A DNA stretch of 64,000 bases from Leucobacter sp. OLIS6 (GTDB taxonomy: Bacteria > Actinomycetota > Actinomycetes > Actinomycetales > Microbacteriaceae). Positions 62,243-64,000 of the stretch are shown here, in pieces (within the stretch, counting starts at the first letter, position 1; each line of letters begins with the position of its first letter). Location: contig NZ_MRAV01000002.1 in the NCBI RefSeq assembly GCF_002752355.1, positions 56,756-120,755 of the forward strand, in the 5' to 3' direction. The translations under genes were made by a program, and so were the position numbers. Below the pieces are notes generated by a model, which worked only from the letters and a program-made list of their open reading frames with translations, searched no databases and had not been told where the DNA came from.

Positions 62243-63775
62243 ATGAGCGAGCAGACCGCACCCGAAACGCACGTCGAAACCGAAGCAGAGGTCTTCGAGC
62301 AGAAGCGCGTGCGCCTCGAGAAGCGCGACAAGCTCAACGCGGGCGCCGATCTGGCGGGCGGTGCATACCCCGTCTCGGTCCCCGTGACCACCACGATCCC
62401 CGCCGTGCGCGCGAAGTACGGCGAGCTCGTCGCCGGCGACGAGACCGGCGAGATCGTCGGTGTCGCGGGCCGCGTCGTGTTCCAGCGCAACACCGGCAAG
62501 CTGTGCTTCGGCTCGCTGCAGGCCGGGAACGGCGAGCGGATCCAGGTGATGGTGAGCCTCGCCGAGGTCGGCGAGGACTCGCTCGCGCAGTACAAGGAGC
62601 TCGTCGACCTGGGCGATCACCTGTTCGTCAGCGGCGAGGTCATCTCGAGCCGCCGGGGCGAGCTCTCGATCATGGTCAAGGAGTGGCGGATCGCCGCCAA
62701 GGCGATCGCCCCGCTGCCCAACATGTACGCCGAGCTGAACGAGGAGACGCGGGTGCGCCAGCGCTACCTCGACCTCATCCAGCGCGAGCAGGCCCGTCGC
62801 AACGTCGTGACCCGAGCCCGCACCATGGCGAGCCTGCGCAGCACCTTCGCCGAGCGCGACTTCATCGAGGTCGAGACGCCCATGCTGCAGACCATGCACG
62901 GCGGAGCGTCGGCCCGCCCGTTCGTGACGCACTCCAACGCCTTCGACACGGAGCTGTACCTGCGCATCGCGCCCGAGCTCTTCCTCAAGCGCGCCGCGGT
63001 CGGCGGCCTCGAGCGCGTCTTCGAGATCAACCGCAACTTCCGCAACGAGGGCGCCGACTCGACCCACAGCCCCGAGTTCGCGATGCTCGAGGCCTACCAG
63101 GCCTACACCGACTACAACGGGATCGCCGACCTCACCCAGGCGCTCGTGCAGAACGCGGCGCTCGCCGCGAACGTCGGCACGGAGCGCGAGGGCACCCAGG
63201 TCGTGGAGTGGGCCGACGGCACCCTCTTCGACCTCGGCGGCGACTGGGACCGCATCTCGATGTACGGGTCCCTCTCCGAGGCGGCCGGCCGCGAGATCAC
63301 TCCCGAGACCTCGGTCGAGGAGCTGCTCGCGCTCGCCGAGGCCGAGGGCGTCGAGGTGAAGCTGCCGAACCACGGCAAGCTCATCGAAGAGCTCTGGGAG
63401 CACTTCGTCATCGACTCGCTGACGAAGCCCACCTTCGTCATGGACTTCCCGGTCGAGACGAGCCCGCTGACCCGACACCACCGCTCGATCCCGGGCGTCG
63501 TCGAGAAGTGGGATCTCTACATCCGCGGGTTCGAGCTGGCGACCGGCTACTCCGAGCTCGTGGATCCCGTCGTGCAGCGCGAGCGCTTCGTGCAGCAGGC
63601 CGCCGAGGCGGCCCGCGGCGATGACGAGGCGATGGGCGTCGACGAGGAGTTCCTGCGCGCTCTCGAGCACGCCATGCCCCCGTCGGGCGGCATGGGCATG
63701 GGCATGGATCGCCTGCTCATGGCGCTCACCGGCCTCGGGATCCGCGAGACGATCCTCTTCCCGCTCGTCAAGTAG
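62243..63775 (+). CDS. lysS: lysyl-tRNA synthetase, class II
   Basis: 510 residues from ATG 62243. An OB-fold anticodon-binding domain ([22 protein letters not shown]) precedes the class II core: motif 1 [10 protein letters not shown], motif 2 [26 protein letters not shown], motif 3 [30 protein letters not shown] at 62227-62231 is 11 nt upstream of this ATG; in-frame starts at 62225 (ATG) and 62183 (leaderless GTG) are possible. It charges lysine tRNA. Confidence 0.95.
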   Translation: MSEQTAPETHVETEAEVFEQKRVRLEKRDKLNAGADLAGGAYPVSVPVTTTIPAVRAKYGELVAGDETGEIVGVAGRVVFQRNTGKLCFGSLQAGNGERIQVMVSLAEVGEDSLAQYKELVDLGDHLFVSGEVISSRRGELSIMVKEWRIAAKAIAPLPNMYAELNEETRVRQRYLDLIQREQARRNVVTRARTMASLRSTFAERDFIEVETPMLQTMHGGASARPFVTHSNAFDTELYLRIAPELFLKRAAVGGLERVFEINRNFRNEGADSTHSPEFAMLEAYQAYTDYNGIADLTQALVQNAALAANVGTEREGTQVVEWADGTLFDLGGDWDRISMYGSLSEAAGREITPETSVEELLALAEAEGVEVKLPNHGKLIEELWEHFVIDSLTKPTFVMDFPVETSPLTRHHRSIPGVVEKWDLYIRGFELATGYSELVDPVVQRERFVQQAAEAARGDDEAMGVDEEFLRALEHAMPPSGGMGMGMDRLLMALTGLGIRETILFPLVK

Positions 63776-63834
63776 CGGCCGGGAGACCCGGGCCGGACGG
63801 GCGCGCCTTCGCTCGTGGGTGCGCGCGCTCGTGC

Positions 63835-63920
63835 GCTTGCGCCTGCTCGCGAACGGACCCAAATTATCCATATTCCCGCGGGAAAGGACAATTTGGGTCC
63901 GTTCGCGAGCAGGCGCAAGC
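63835..63920. repeat. 86-bp element with 31-bp perfect inverted arms
   Basis: Arms 63835-63865 and 63890-63920 (arm begins GCTTGCGCCTGCTCGCGAAC) are perfect complements; the 24-nt centre contains a further palindrome, TTCCCGCGGGAA. It lies 60 bp after lysS and could act as a terminator, but its size and AT-containing arms ending in CCCAAATT look more like a mobile palindromic intergenic element. A small hairpin GGCAG-AAGC-CTGCC followed by CTTTCT lies directly downstream (63921-63940). Confidence 0.75.
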
Positions 63921-63940
63921 GGCAGAAGCCTGCCCTTTCT

Positions 63941-64000
63941 AACCCTCTGGCGACGCCGACTGTCAACGCGGGGGTGTTCCTGGTGGGCGCAGTTAGATCA
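63941..64000. other. window end, nothing recognised
   Basis: The last 60 bp show no gene start, RNA gene or repeat that can be supported. Confidence 0.3.

Overview
The window is about 64 kb of high-GC DNA with dense, often overlapping genes and strong G/C third-position bias. Gene content points to an actinobacterium, most likely a member of the Microbacteriaceae (Leucobacter-like; this is inference). Pointers are the block tilS-hpt-ftsH-folE-folP/B-folK-DUF3180-PH-domain genes-DUF2520-lysS, two exported proteins with type-2 cell-wall-binding repeats, a mycothiol-type DinB-fold protein, and many TANNNT -10 boxes lying 6-7 nt before the start codon (leaderless genes). I saw no tRNA, rRNA, CRISPR array, insertion sequence or prophage.

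Region 1 (1-9.06 kb): an AraC-family regulator cut by the window edge, a MoaF-like protein and a LIV-type ABC importer (binding protein, LivH, a fused LivM-LivG polypeptide, LivF), closed by a strong two-way terminator, then an SDR dehydrogenase and a YtcJ-like amidohydrolase. It looks like an uptake and catabolism locus for an amine, amide or amino-acid-like compound. Region 2 (9.09-19.0 kb): a sulfate-ester locus. A NitT/TauT-type importer and an arylsulfatase form one minus-strand operon. Divergent from it are a TetR regulator and a formylglycine-generating enzyme that would activate the sulfatase. Two copies of a palindromic operator core sit in the shared promoter region. A GMC alcohol oxidase/dehydrogenase and an SDR follow and may oxidise the released alcohol.

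Region 3 (19.1-35.9 kb): mostly short accessory units. These are an NmrA-like/TetR divergent pair with its operator, a TMEM175-like channel, an arginase-family protein, DUF1345 and other membrane proteins, GNATs, an alpha/beta hydrolase, a large cell-wall-binding protein behind an array of about 21-bp repeats, an ArsR/MFS divergent pair with two matching palindromes, an EEP-family membrane protein, AraC plus VOC, a flavin reductase and PPK2. Region 4 (36.0-43.1 kb): a ROK repressor, sugar-binding protein, two permeases, NagZ-like GH3 and ROK kinase, i.e. amino-sugar or muropeptide uptake and recycling, with an unusual palindromic repeat block inside it.

Region 5 (43.3-64 kb): cell envelope and core metabolism. 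An M23 peptidase sits behind a tiny leaderless ORF. Then come ppa, a second cell-wall-binding protein, an XRE regulator, ilvD, and tilS-hpt-ftsH followed by the folate genes (folE, a folP-folB fusion, folK). DUF3180, two PH-domain proteins and a DUF2520 protein follow, then a Bcr/CflA-type exporter and an unknown gene sharing a palindromic promoter, and lysS. An 86-bp element with 31-bp perfect inverted arms lies downstream of lysS.
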